Origin: Xenorhabdus stockiae
GTDB taxonomy: Bacteria; Pseudomonadota; Gammaproteobacteria; Enterobacterales; Enterobacteriaceae
Direction: 5' to 3'
Length of the DNA: 64,000 nt
NCBI RefSeq assembly: GCF_002632825.1
Contig: NZ_NJAJ01000002.1
Location: forward strand, 1-64,000
Below are positions 29,201 to 44,200 of this stretch, piece by piece (positions within the stretch are counted from its first letter, which is position 1; each line of letters begins with the position of its first letter). Position numbers and translations under genes: made by a program. The notes below the pieces were generated by a model. That model did not search any database and was not told the origin of the DNA. It worked only from the letters and a program-made list of their open reading frames with translations.

Positions 29201-32200
29201 TCAATGTCTACGGACCCACAGAATGTACCGTTGATTCGACTTTTTGTGTGATAGATCATTCCCTGCCGTCTCCCAGCATCGGTCATCCGATAGCCAATGC
29301 CCGCATCTATCTGCTTGATGATGGGGGCCAGCCTGTTCCCCTCGGAGTCCCGGGCGAGATTTATATCGGAGGCGCAGGGGTTGCCCGGGGATACCTGAAC
29401 CGGCCTGAATTGACGAAAGAACGGTTTGTGGTTGATCCTTTCAGTCCACAGCCTGATGCCAGCATGTACAAAACCGGTGATTTAGGCCGCTGGCGACCGG
29501 ATGGCAATATCGAATACCTCGGCCGGAATGATTTTCAGATCAAACTGCGCGGTTTCCGGATTGAACCGGGTGAGATCGAAGCTCAGCTTGTGTGCTGTTC
29601 CGGTGTGGATGAGGCAGTGGTGATAGCGCGTGAAGATCTGTTGGTGGCTTATCTCTGTCCGGAACCGGGTATGAAGCCAGAACCGGCTGACCTACGCCAG
29701 CAACTGGCACAACGTCTGGCGGAATATATGATCCCCAATGCCTTTGTCATATTGGATGCCTTCCCGCTGACACCCAACGGCAAGCTCGACCGCAAAGCCC
29801 TGCCTGCGCCGGACTTATCCGCTGTGATCAGTCAGGATTATGAAGCACCGACAGATGATGTAGAAATTGTACTGGTAGAAATTTGGCAGTCTCTGTTGGG
29901 CTTAGAAAGGGTCGGTCGTCACGATCATTTCTTTGAACTGGGGGGCCATTCCCTGATTGCGATCAGTCTGATTGAACAACTGCGCCGTCGGGGATATGTA
30001 CTGGAAGTACGCAGCGTTTTTACCACACCACGGCTTATGGAGATGGCACAGGCGATAACCCGACAGAATACACCGGATTGTGTGGTGCCACCCAACCGTA
30101 TTCCCGATATCTGTACACGTATCACCCCCGACATGCTGCCACTGGTGATGCTGTCACAGACTGACATTGACACCATTGCGGCTTCCGTGACCGGGGGGCA
30201 TGCCAATGTGCAGGATATCTACCCGCTGTCGCCTTTGCAGACCGGTATTCTGTTCCATCACCAGCTACAGGCGGATCGGGACGCCTACCTGCTAAATAGT
30301 GTATTGGCTTTCGACTCCCTCACTTATCGGGATGACTTTCTGAACGCTCTGCAACAGGTGATAAACCGCCATGATATTTTGCGCACGGCGTTTTGCTGGC
30401 AGGGACTGAGCCAGCCGGTACAGGTGGTCTGGCGACAGGCCTCCCTGCCCGTGAGCGAATTTATTCCCGTCGCACCGGAAAATATCGCAGCACAATTACA
30501 GGCACATCTCGCCTCCCGACTGGATATCAGTCAGGCCCCGTTATTCGCTGTCAGTACGGTTTATGATGCCGATAACGGTGAATGGCTACTGGCCCTGAGC
30601 TTCCACCATCTGGTCAGTGACAATATGACACTGGCGCTGATAGTGGCGGAAATTCAACAGCTATTACAGGGGCAAGCCGAAACGCTGCCTCCCCCCTTGC
30701 CGTACCGCAATTTTATTGCCCAGACCCTGAGCGTACCCGCTTCGGTACATGAAGATTATTTCCGCCAACAGTTGGCCGACATTGATGAACCCACCGCCCC
30801 GTTTGGTCAGCTCAATGTACAGGGAAGTGGCGCAGATGTGACAGAAGTCCGCTTACCACTGGACAACGCGCTGGCACATACCCTGCGTGCGCAGGCGCGT
30901 CAGTTGGGTATCAGTCCCGGTGTACTGTTCCATGTGGCCTGTGCGCAGGTACTGGCTCACACCAGTAGCCGCGATGATGTGGTGTTCGGCACGGTGTTGT
31001 CAGGACGGTTGCAAGGCACCACAGGCGCCGATCAGGTGATGGGGATGTTTATCAATACCCTGCCGATCCGGATAGTCCTGAGCACGCAGAATGTACGGGA
31101 AACCGTGCAGGCGACAGCGCGGGATCTGGCGGCCTTACTGGAGCATGAGCAGGCTCCGTTGGCACTGGCTCAGCGGTGCAGCGGGGTTATGCCGCCGCTG
31201 CCGCTGTTCAGTGTGCTGCTTAACTATCGCCATAATCTGTCAGACTCAGCAGAAAATGCCCGCTGGAACGGAATGCGCGTGTTGGTATCGGAAGAGCAGA
31301 CCAACTATCCCATCACCTTCTCCGTGGATGATTCCGGAGATAGCTTCATTCTGGGATCACAAAGCGTGGCGGGTATTGATCCTGATCGCATGATGCATTA
31401 CCTGTATACGGCACTTCAGAGCCTGACAGAAGCGCTGCAAACAGAACCTTTACAACCGATTCTGGATTTGCCCATTCTGCCGGCAGCAGAACGGCAACAG
31501 TTATTGGTGGATTTCAACGCCACACAAGCTGATTTTCCGCAACATACCCTGATCCATGAACTGTTTGAACAGCAGGTTGCACTGACACCAGAGGCGATTG
31601 CTGTGGTATGGGAAGCGAAAACGCTCAGCTATAGCAAACTGAATCGTCAAGCCAACCAACTGGCCCATTACCTGATTGAATTGGGGGTCAAACCCGATGA
31701 TCGGGTGGCGATTTGCGCAGAGCGTAACCCGGATATGATCGTGGGCATATTGGCTATCCTGAAGGCCGGTGGTGCGTATGTGCCCCTTGATCCGGCTTAT
31801 CCCGCCGAACGGTTGGCCTATATGCTGGAAGATGCGGAGCCGGTGGCGTTGCTGACGCAAACCGGGCTGGCAGAATCATGGGCCTGTGCTGTTCCCACTG
31901 TGTTGATTGAACCTCAGTCTGACTTGTTTGACGCTTTGCCGGATCATAATCCGGAGAGGAACAGGCTGGGGCTGACTTCACAACATCTGGCATATGTGAT
32001 TTACACTTCCGGCTCCACCGGCCAACCCAAAGGGGTTGCCATTACGCACCGGAATACCGTGAACTTCCTCAGTTGGGCGAAACAGACGTTCAGCGCCGAA
32101 GAGTTGGCTCATACCCTGTTTGCTACGTCACTGAATTTTGATTTGGCGGTGTATGAATGCTTTGCCCCGCTGATTTCCGGTGGCACGGTGCATCTTGTGA

Positions 32201-35200
32201 CCGATATCCTGTCACTGATCCATGCCCCGTCAGACACGCCGATAAGCCTGATCAATACCGTCCCGTCCGCCCTCACGCCGTTGATGAATGCGAATGCCTT
32301 GCCCCCGTCCCTACACACCGTGAATGTCGCCGGAGAAGCCCTGAAAGCGTCTCTGGTGGCACGGTTATTTGCTCAATCCGCTGTCCGGTCGGTGTGTAAT
32401 TTATACGGCCCCTCAGAGACCACCACCTATTCCAGTTGGACACGGATGGACAGAGCCGATGGTTTTGTTCCCCATATCGGCCGCCCGATTGCCAATACCC
32501 AAATCTATCTGCTTGACCCCGCCGGACAGCCGGTCCCGCTGGGGGTTACCGGTGAAATTTACATCGGGGGTGCGGGTGTCGCCCGGGGTTACCTGAATCG
32601 TTCTGACCTGACGGCAGAGCGCTTTGTTGCCGACCCGTTCAGTGCGCAACCGGATGCTCGTCTGTATAAAACCGGTGATTTAGGCCGCTGGTTGCCGGAG
32701 GGCAACCTCGAATATCGGGGCCGCGCAGATTTTCAGGTCAAAATTAGAGGGTTCCGCATTGAACCGGGGGAAGTTGAAGCGCAACTGCTGGCCTGTGACG
32801 GGGTCAGAGATGCCGTGGTGCTCGCCCGTGAGGATAATGCCGGAGAGAAACGGCTGATCGCTTACTTAGTGCCACAACCGGATGTCGTGCTGGATGCTGC
32901 CAGTCTGCGTGAGCAACTACGTACCCGTCTGGCGGAATTTATGGTTCCCAGCGCCTTTGTCATGTTAGACGCTTTCCCGTTGACCCCGAATGGCAAACTT
33001 GATCGCAAGGCCTTGCCTGAACCCGATCAGTCGGCTGTGATAACACACGGCTATGCAGCGCCGATCGGTGATGTGGAAACCGAACTAAGGGACATCTGGC
33101 AGACATTACTGGGACTGGAACAGGTTGGCCGTTACGATAATTTCTTTGAACTGGGGGGGCATTCCCTGATTGCGGTCAGCCTGATTGAACAACTGCGCAG
33201 CCGTGGGTATTCACTGGCGGTGCGCAGCGTTTTTTCCGCCCCACAGCTTGCGGAGATGGCACAGGCGATACAGGTCCGACAGGATACGCCGGATTGTGTG
33301 GTGCCGCCCAACCTTATTCCGGATGGTTGCACACACATCACGTCAGAGATGCTGCCACTGGTGACGCTGTCACAGACTGACATTGACACCATTGCGGCCT
33401 CCGTAACCGGCGGTCATGCCAATGTGCAGGATATCTACCCGCTGTCGCCTTTACAGGCCGGTATCCTGTTCCACTACCAGTTGCAGGAAAAACGGGATGC
33501 TTACCTGTTAAACAGTCTGCTGGCGTTTGATACCCGAGAACTTCTGGAGGCTTTTCTTGATGCCCTGCAACAAGTGATAGACCGCCATGATATTCTGCGC
33601 ACGGCGGTCTGCTGGCAGGGACTAAGCCAGCCGTTACAGGTGGTCTGGCGGCAGGCCTCCCTGATCGTGAGCGAATTTATTCCCGCCTCGCCGGAAAATA
33701 TCGCCGCGCAATTACAGGCACATCTCGCCCACCGGCTGGATATCAGTCAGGCCCCGTTATTCGCTGTCAGTACGGTTTATGATGCCGATAATAATGAATG
33801 GCTGCTGACCCTGAGCTTCCACCATCTGGTCAGTGACAATATGACACTGGCGCTGATAGTGGCGGAAATTCAACAGCTATTACAGGGTCAATCCGAAACG
33901 CTGCCACCCCCCTTGCCATACCGCAATTTTATTGCGCAGACCCTGAGTGTACCGGCTTCGGTACATGAAGATTATTTCCGCCAACAGTTGGCCGACATTG
34001 ATGAACCTACTGCCCCGTTTGGTTTACTGAACGTACAGGGCGATGGGCAGGCTATTACCGAAGCCCGCTTGCCGCTGGACAGCGCGCTGGCGGATACCCT
34101 GCGTGCACAGGCCCGCCAGTTGGGTATCAGCCCCGGTGTGCTGTTCCATGTGGCCTGTGCGCAGGTACTGGCCCAGACCAGTGGCCGTGATGACGTGGTG
34201 TTCGGCACGGTGTTGTCGGGACGGCTGCAAGGCACCACAGGTGCTGATCAGGTGATGGGGATGTTTATCAATACCCTGCCGGTCAGAATATCGCTGAAAA
34301 ATCGCAGTGTACGGGAAGCCGTGCAGGTGACGGCACGGGATCTGGCGGCCTTACTGGAGCATGAACAAGCCCCCCTGGCACTGGCTCAGCGGTGTAGTGG
34401 GGTGCTCCCACCTCTACCGCTATTCAGTGTGCTGCTTAACTATCGTCATAACCTGTCAGACTCAGCGGAAAATGCTGGCTGGAAGGGGATGCGCGTGCTG
34501 GCATCAGAGGAGCGGACAAACTACCCCATCACCCTCTCCGTGGACGATCACGGGAATAACTTCACGCTGGTCGCTCAGACAGTGGACGGGGTTGATCCTG
34601 ACAGAATAGTGAATTACCTGTACACCGCCCTTGACCGATTAATTCATGCTCTGATGACCGACGCTCAGCAACCGGTGCTCAGCTTATCTATTCTGCCGGC
34701 AGCAGAACGGCAGCAGTTACTGGTGGATTTTAACGCCACACAAGCTGATTTTCCGCAGCATGCTCTTATTCACGAACTGTTTGAACAACAGGTTGTGCTG
34801 ACGCCAGAGGCTCTTGCCGTGGTAGGTGAAGCACACACGCTGAGTTATGATGCACTGAATCGCCGGGCCAACCAACTGGCCCATTATCTGATTGGATTGG
34901 GTGTTAAACCCGATGATCGGGTGGCGATTTGCGCAGAGCGTGACCCCGATATGATTGTGGGCATATTGGCTATCCTGAAGGCCGGTGGCGCGTATGTGCC
35001 CCTTGATCCGGCTTATCCGGCGGAGCGGCTTAACTTTATGCTGGAAGATGCCTCTCCGGTTGTTTTGTTAACCACCGCTGAATTGGCAGACCAGCTCGCC
35101 TGCACATTACCGACTATTTTACTCGATGACCCTGAACCGCTTCTGACTTCACAACGAATCGATAATCCGGATGCTCAGGTATTAGGGCTGACATCCCGTC

Positions 35201-38200
35201 ATCTGGCTTACGTTATTTATACCTCCGGTTCAACGGGTCAGCCGAAAGGCGTGATGATTGAGCATCATAGCCTGTGTAATCTGATAATCACCCAACGAAA
35301 TACACTCGCCCTCACGCCTGAGAGCCGGGTTCTCCAATTTGCTTCCGGCAGTTTCGATGCCTCTGTCTGGGAATGCACTATGGCGTTGCTGACGGGAGCC
35401 CGCCTCTATCTGGCAAAACGAGCCGATCTTCTGCCCGGTGTAATTCTATCCAACTATCTGGAAACCCATGCCATCAGCCATGTGCTCCTGTCGCCTACCG
35501 CGCTGGCAGCAATGGATTCCCTGCCCGATACCCTCCAGACATTACTGGTCGGCGGTGAAGCCTGCACACCGGGTTTAGTCAAACGCTGGTCAGCGGGACG
35601 GCAGATGCTCAATGCCTACGGGCCGACAGAGATTACCGTCTGTGCAACACTTTATCCGTGTGATAGTCAGGCAAGCACACTGCTGCCTATTGGCCGCCCC
35701 ATTGCCAATACACAGGTTTATATTCTTGATGCCAATGCTCAGCCTGTTCCTGTGGGGATCACCGGAGAGATTTATATCGCTGGTGCCGGTGTTGCCCGTG
35801 GTTATCTGAACCGACCTGAGCTGACAGCCGAGCGTTTCCTGATCGATCCATTCTCTTTGGAGCCAAATGCACGTATGTACAAAACCGGGGATTTGGGTCG
35901 CTGGCGTGTTGACGGCAATATCGAATACCTTGGCCGCAATGATTTTCAGGTCAAACTACGCGGTTTTCGTATCGAACTGGGGGAAATTGAAGCCAGACTG
36001 GTACAGTGTCATGGTGTACGCGAAGCCGTGGCTCTGATTCGGGAAGACGAACCAGATCAGAAACGGCTGGTTGCCTACCTGAAACCGGAAGAAGGTACTG
36101 AACTGGTTCCGGCTGAACTACGTCAGCAACTGGCTCAGCACCTTGCTGACTATATGCTGCCCGGTGCTTTTATTATCCTTGAAACATTTCCGCTGACGCC
36201 CAACGGTAAGCTTGACCGTCAGGCCCTGCCCACACCGGATCAGTCAGCCGTGATAACACACAGCTATGCAGCGCCGATCGGTAACGTGGAAACCGCATTA
36301 GCGGACATTTGGCAGACATTACTGGGACTGGAACAGGTTGGCCGTTACGATAATTTCTTTGAACTGGGGGGACACTCCCTGATTGCCGTTAATCTGATTG
36401 AACAACTACGCCGTCGGGGATACGTACTGGAAGTACGTAGTGTTTTCTCAATGCCAATACTGGCGGAGATGGCACAGACGATAGAAGCCCAGCAAGAGAC
36501 GCCGGATGATGGGGTGCCGCCCAACCTTATTCCTGACGGTTGCACACATATCACGCCGGAGATGCTGCCATTGGTGGTGCTGTCACAGACGGACATTGAC
36601 ACCATTGCGGCCTCCGTAACCAGCGGTCATGCCAATGTGCAGGATATCTACCCGCTGTCGCCTTTACAGGCCGGTATTCTGTTCCATTACCAGTTACAGA
36701 CGGATCGGGATGCTTACCTGTTAAACAGCCTGTTGGCGTTTGATACCCAAGCACATCGGGAGGCTTTTCTTGATGCCCTGCAACAAGTGATAGACCGCCA
36801 TGATATTCTGCGCACGGCGGTCTGCTGGCAGGGACTGAGCCAGCCGGTACAGGTGGTCTGGCGGCAGGCTTCCCTGACCGTGAATGAATTTATTCCCGTT
36901 TCCCCGGAAAATATCGCCACGCAATTACAGGCACATCTCGCTTCCCGACTGGATATCAGTCAGGCCCCGTTGTTCGCCGCCGGTACGGCTTATGATGCCG
37001 ATAGCGGGGAATGGCTGTTAACACTGAACTTCCATCATCTGGTCTGCGACCATGTTACACTGGAATTAATCATGGATGAAATCCAGCAGCTATTACAAGG
37101 ACGAGAGGGATCCCTGCCTGTGCCACTGCCGTACCGTAACTTTATTGCCCAGACGCTGAGTGTACCGGCTTCGGTACATGAAGATTATTTTCGTCAGCAA
37201 CTGGCCGATATTGATGAACCCACCGCCCCGTTTGGTTTACTGAATGTACAGGGCGATGGACAGTCGATTACCGAAGCTCGCTTACCACTGGACAGCGCGC
37301 TGGCGGATACCCTGCGTGCACAGGCCCGCCAGCTGGGTATCAGTCCCGGTGTGCTGTTCCATGTAGCCTGTGCGCAGGTACTGGCTCACACCAGCGGCCG
37401 TGATGAGGTGGTGTTCGGCACGGTGTTGTCGGGACGGCTGCAAGGCACGACGGGAGCCGATCAGGTCATGGGGATGTTTATCAATACCCTGCCGGTCAGA
37501 ATATCGCTGAAAAATCGCAGTGTACGGGAAGCCGTGCAGGCGACGGCGCGGGATCTGGCGGCCTTACTGGAGCATGAACAGGCCCCACTGGCACTGGCCC
37601 AGCGGTGCAGCGGAGTGCTTCCGCCCCTGCCGCTGTTCAGTGCCCTGTTAAATTACCGGCACAGCCCGTCAGACGCGGGTGACAATCCCGCTTGGGCAGG
37701 TATGCGTGTATTACTGTCTGAGGAGCGGACGAATTATCCCATTACCCTCTCGGTGGATGATCACGGGGACAGTTTCACGCTGGCTGCTCAGACCGTGGAC
37801 GGAATTGATCCTGACAGAGTAGCACATTATCTGTACACCACCCTCAGTGCGCTGGCGGATGCGCTGACCACGGATGCGCAGCAACCGGTGCTCAGCTTAT
37901 CTATTTTGCCGGCAGCAGAACGCCAACAGTTACTGGTGGATTTCAACGCAACACAGGTTGATTTTCCGCAATATGCGCTTATCCATGGACTGTTTGAACA
38001 GCAGGTTGCGCTGACACCAGAGGCGATTGCCGTACTCTTTGAAGAGCAAGCGCTGAGTTATGAAGCTCTCAATCGTCAGGCCAACCAACTGGCCCATTAT
38101 CTGATTGAATTAGGCGTAAAACCCGATGATCGGGTGGCGATTTGTGCTGAGCGTAACCCCGATATGATCGTGGGAATATTGGCTATCCTGAAGGCTGGCG

Positions 38201-41200
38201 GCGCGTATGTGCCCCTTGACCCGGCTTATCCCGCCGAACGGTTGGCCTATATGCTGGAAGATGCAGCGCCTGTTGCGTTGCTGACGCAAACCGGATTGGC
38301 AGAGGCATGGGCCAACTCAATCCCCACCGTGCGGCTTGACGCTCAGACCGCCCTGTTTGCTGCCCTGCCGGATCATAATCCGGAGAGGAACAGGCTGGGG
38401 CTGACCTCACAACATCTGGCGTATGTGATTTACACTTCCGGCTCCACCGGCCAACCCAAAGGGGTCGCCATTACGCACCGGAATACCGTGAACTTCCTCA
38501 GTTGGGCAAAACAGACGTTCAGCGCCGAAGAGTTGGCACATACCCTGTTTGCTACGTCGCTGAATTTTGATTTGGCGGTATATGAATGTTTTGCGCCGCT
38601 GATTTCCGGCGGAACGGTACATCTTGTGACCGATATCCTGTCACTGATCCATGCCCCGTCAGACACGACGATAAGTCTGATCAATACCGTCCCGTCCGCC
38701 CTCACGCCGTTGATGAATTCGGATGCTTTACCTCCGTCCCTACACACCGTGAATGTCGCCGGAGAAGCCCTGAAAGCGTCTCTGGTGGCACGGTTATTTG
38801 CTCAATCCGCTGTCCGGTCAGTGTGTAATTTATACGGCCCCTCAGAGACCACCACCTATTCCAGTTGGACACGGATGGACAGAGCCGATGGCTTTGCCCC
38901 CCATATTGGCCGCCCGATTGCCAATACCCAAATCTATCTGCTTGATCCCACCGGGCAACCGGTCCCGCTGGGTGTTACCGGTGAAATTTACATCGGAGGT
39001 GCGGGTGTCGCACGGGGTTACCTGAATCGTTCTGACCTGACGGCAGAGCGCTTTGTTGCCGACCCGTTCAGTACTCAACCGGATGCCCGCCTGTATAAAA
39101 CCGGTGATTTAGGCCGCTGGTTGCCGGAGGGTAACCTTGAATATCGGGGCCGCGCGGATTTTCAGGTCAAGATCCGGGGATTCCGCATTGAACCGGGGGA
39201 AATTGAAGCGCAACTGCTGGCCTGTGACGGGGTCAGGGATGCCGTGGTGCTCGCCCGTGAGGAGAGTAACGGCGAAAAACGGTTGGTGGCCTACGTGGTG
39301 CCACAACCGGATATCACACTGGACGCGGGCCGTCTGCGTGAGCAGTTACGTACCCGTCTGGCGGAATTTATGATCCCCACTGCCTTTGTCATGTTAGACG
39401 CTTTCCCGCTGACCCCGAATGGCAAACTTGATCGCAAGGCCCTGCCTGAACCCGATCAGTCGGCTGTGATAACACACGGCTATGCAGCGCCGATCGGTGA
39501 CGTGGAAACCGCGTTAGCGGACATCTGGCAGGTATTACTGGGGCTGGAACAGGTTGGCCGTCACGACCATTTCTTTGAACTGGGAGGACATTCCCTGATT
39601 GCCGTCAGTCTGATTGAACAACTGCGCCACCGGGGCTATTCACTGGCGGTGCGCAGCGTTTTCTCCGCCCCACGGCTTATGGAGATGGCGCAGGCGATAA
39701 CCCGACAGGATACGCCGGATGATGGGGTGCCACCCAACCGCATTCCGGACGGTTGCACACACATCACGCCGGAGATTCTGCCATTGGTGACGCTGTCACA
39801 GACTGACATTGACACCATTGCGGCCTCCGTAACCGGCGGTCATGCCAATGTGCAGGATATCTACCCGCTGTCGTCTTTACAGACCGGTATTCTGTTCCAT
39901 TACCAGTTGCAGGCGGATCGAGATGCCTACCTGTTAAACAGTGTACTGGCCTTCGACTCCCGTGTTTATTTGGATGACTTTCTGAATGCCCTGCAACAGG
40001 TCATCGACCGTCATGATATCCTGCGCACGGCATTTTACTGGCAGGGACTGAGCCAGCCGGTACAGGTGGTCTGGCGGCAGGCCTCCCTGACCGTGAGCGA
40101 ATTTATTCCCGCCTCGCCGGAAAATATCGCCGCGCAATTACAGGCACATCTCGCCCACCGGCTGGATATCAGTCAGGCCCCGTTGTTCGTCGTCAATACG
40201 GCTTATGATGCCGATAACGGTGAATGGCTGCTGGCTCTGAGCTTCCACCATCTGGTCAGTGACAATATGACACTGGCGCTGATAGTGGCGGAAATTCAGC
40301 AGTTATTACAGGGTCAAGCCGAAACGCTGCCTTCCCCCTTGCCGTACCGCAACTTTATTGCCCAGACCCTGAGCGTACCGGCTTCGGTACATGAAGATTA
40401 CTTCCGCCAACAGTTGGCCGACATTAATGAACCTACCGCCCCGTTTGGCTTATTGCATGTACAGGGCGATGAGCAGGAGATTACTGAAGTCCGCTTGCCG
40501 CTGGACAGCGCACTGGCTCATACCCTGCGTACGCAGGCCCGACAATTGGGCATCAGTGCGAGTGTACTGTTCCATGTGGCCTGTGCGCAGGTACTGGCTC
40601 ATACCAGTGGCCGTGATGACGTGGTGTTCGGCACCGTACTGCTGGGAAGAATGCAAGGCACGACCGACGTGAGTCAGGTAATGGGCATGTTTATCAATAC
40701 CCTGCCGGTCAGAATATTGCTGAAAAATCTCAGTGTACGGGAAGCCGTGCAGGCGACGGCACGGGATCTGGCTACCTTACTGGAGCATGAACAGACCCCA
40801 CTGGCACTGGCCCAGCGGTGCAGCGGGGTTATGCCACCGCTACCCCTGTTCAGTGTGCTGTTTAACTATCGTCACAATCTGTCAGTCTCAGCGGAAAATG
40901 CTGGCTGGAAGGGAATGCGCGTGTTGACATCGGAGGAGCGGACGAACTACCCCATCACACTCTCCGTGGATGATTCCGGAGATGGCTTCATTCTGGGAGT
41001 CCAGAGCGTGACGGGTATTGATCCTGACCGAATGTTACATTACCTGTACACGGCCCTTGACCGATTAATTCATGCCCTGATAACCGACGCTCAGCAACCG
41101 GTGCTCAGCCTATCTATTCTGCCGGCAGCAGAACGCCAGCAGTTACTGGTGGATTTCAACGCCACACAGGCTGATTTTCCGCAGCATATCCTTATCCATG

Positions 41201-44200
41201 AATTGGTTGAGCAACAGGTCGCGCTGACACCAGAAGCCCTTGCCGTGGTGGGTGAAGCACACTCGCTGAGCTATAACGCACTGAATCACCGGGCCAACCA
41301 ACTGGCCCATTACCTGATTGAATTGGGGGTCAAACCCGATGATCGGGTGGCGATTTGCACAGAGCGTAACCCCGATATGATCGTGGGAATATTGGCTATC
41401 CTGAAGGCCGGTGGCGCGTATGTGCCCCTCGATCCAGCTTATCCCGCCGAACGGTTGGCCTATATGCTGGAAGATGCAGCGCCTGTTGCGTTGCTGACGC
41501 AAACCGGATTGGCAGAGGCATGGGCCAACTCAATCCCCACCGTGCGGCTTGACGCTCAGACCGCCCTGTTTGCTGCCCTGCCGGATCATAATCCGGAGAG
41601 GAATAGGCTGGGGCTGACCTCACAACATCTGGCGTATGTGATTTACACTTCCGGCTCCACCGGCCAACCCAAAGGGGTCGCCATTACGCACCGGAATACC
41701 GTGAACTTCCTCAGTTGGGCAAAACAGACGTTCAGCGCCGAAGAGTTGGCACATACCCTGTTTGCTACGTCGCTGAATTTTGATTTGGCGGTATATGAAT
41801 GTTTTGCGCCGCTGATTTCCGGCGGAACGGTACATCTTGTGACCGATATCCTGTCACTGATCCATGCCCCGTCAGACACGACGATAAGTCTGATCAATAC
41901 TGTCCCGTCCGCCCTCACGCCGTTGATGAATTCGGATGCTTTACCTCCGTCCCTACACACCGTGAATGTCGCCGGAGAAGCCCTGAAAGCGTCTCTGGTG
42001 GAACAGTTGTTTGCTCAATCCGCTGTCCGGTCAGTGTGTAATTTATACGGCCCTTCAGAAACCACCACCTATTCCAGTTGGACACGGATGGACAGAGCCG
42101 ATGGCTTTGCCCCCCATATTGGCCGCCCGATTGCCAATACCCAAATCTATCTGCTTGATCCCACCGGACAACCGGTCCCGCTGGGGGTTACCGGTGAAAT
42201 TTACATCGGCGGTGCGGGTGTAGCACGGGGTTACCTGAATCGTTCTGACCTGACGGCAGAGCGCTTTGTTGCCGACCCGTTCAGTACTCAACCGGATGCC
42301 CGCCTGTATAAAACCGGTGATTTAGGCCGCTGGTTGCCGGAGGGTAACCTTGAATATCGGGGCCGCGCGGATTTTCAGGTCAAGATCCGGGGATTCCGCA
42401 TTGAACCGGGGGAAATTGAAGCGCAACTGCTGGCCTGTGACGGGGTCAGGGATGCCGTGGTGCTCGCCCGTGAGGAGAGTAACGGCGAAAAACGGTTGGT
42501 GGCCTACGTGGTGCCACAACCGGATATCACGCTGGACGCTGCCAGTCTGCGTGAGCAGTTACGTACCCGTCTGGCGGAATTTATGATCCCCACTGCCTTT
42601 GTCATGTTAGACGTTTTCCCGTTGACCCCGAATGGCAAACTTGATCGCAAGGCCCTGCCTGAACCCGATCAGTCGGCTGTGATAACACACGGCTATGCAG
42701 CGCCGATCGGCGACGTGGAAACCGCATTAGCGGATATCTGGCAGACATTACTGGGGCTGGAACAGGTTGGTCGTTACGATAATTTCTTTGAACTGGGCGG
42801 TCATTCCCTCATTGCCGTTAATCTGATTGAGCAGTTGCGTCGTCGGGGATACGTACTGGAAGTACGTAGTGTTTTCTCAATGCCAATACTGGCGGAGATG
42901 GCACAGGCGATACTGGTTCGGCAAAATACACCGGATGATGGGGTGCCGCCCAACCTTATTCCTGACGGTTGCACACATATCACGCCGGAGATGCTGTCAT
43001 TGGTGGTGCTGTCACAGACGGACATTGACACCATTGCGGCCTCCGTAACCAACGGTCATGCCAATGTGCAGGATATCTACCCGCTGTCGCCTTTACAGGC
43101 CGGTATTCTGTTCCATTACCAGTTACAGACGGATCGGGATGCTTACCTGTTAAACAGCCTGCTGGCGTTTGATACCCAAGCACGTCGGGAGGCTTTTCTT
43201 GATGCCCTGCAACAAGTGATAGACCGCCACGATATCCTGCGCACGGCGGTCTGCTGGCAGGGACTGAGCCAGCCGGTACAGGTGGTCTGGCGGCAGGCTT
43301 CCGTGAACGTGAATGCATTTATTCCCGCCTCGCCGGAAAATATCCCCGCGCAATTACAGGCACATCTCGCCCACCGGCTGGATATCAGTCAGGCCCCGTT
43401 GTTTGCCGCCAGTACGGCTTATGATGCCGATAGCGGGGAATGGCTGTTAACACTGAACTTCCATCATCTGGTCTGCGATCATGTCACACTGGAATTAATC
43501 ATGGATGAAATCCAGCAGCTATTACAGGGACGAGAGGGAGCCCTGCCTGTGCCACTGCCGTACCGCAACTTTATTGCTCAGACCCTGAGTGTACCGACTT
43601 CGGTGCATGAAGATTATTTTCGTCTGCAACTGGCCGATATTGATGAATCCACCGCCCCGTTCGGCCTACTGAATGTGCAGGGCGACGGGCAGACTATTAC
43701 CGAAGCCCGTTTGCCACTGAACAGCGCACTGGCGGATACCCTGCGTGCGCAGGCGCGCCAGTTGGGCATCAGCCCCGGCGTGCTGTTCCATGTGGCCTGT
43801 GCGCAGGTACTGGCTCACACCAGCGGCCGTGATGAGGTGGTGTTCGGCACGGTGTTGTCGGGACGGCTGCAAGGCACGACGGGAGCCGATCAGGTCATGG
43901 GGATGTTTATCAATACCCTGCCGGTCAGAATATCCCTGAAAAATCGCAGTGTGCGGGAAGTCGTGCAGGTGACGGCGCGGGATCTGGCGGCCTTACTGGA
44001 GCATGAACAGGCCCCACTGGCACTGGCCCAGAGGTGCAGCGGGGTTATGCCACCGCTGCCGCTGTTCAGTGTCCTGTTCAATTACCGGCACAGCCCGTCA
44101 GACGCGGGTAACAATCCCGGCTGGGCAGGTATGCGCGTGTTGGCATCGGAGGAGCGGACGAACTACCCCATCACCCTCACTGTGGATGATCACGGAGACG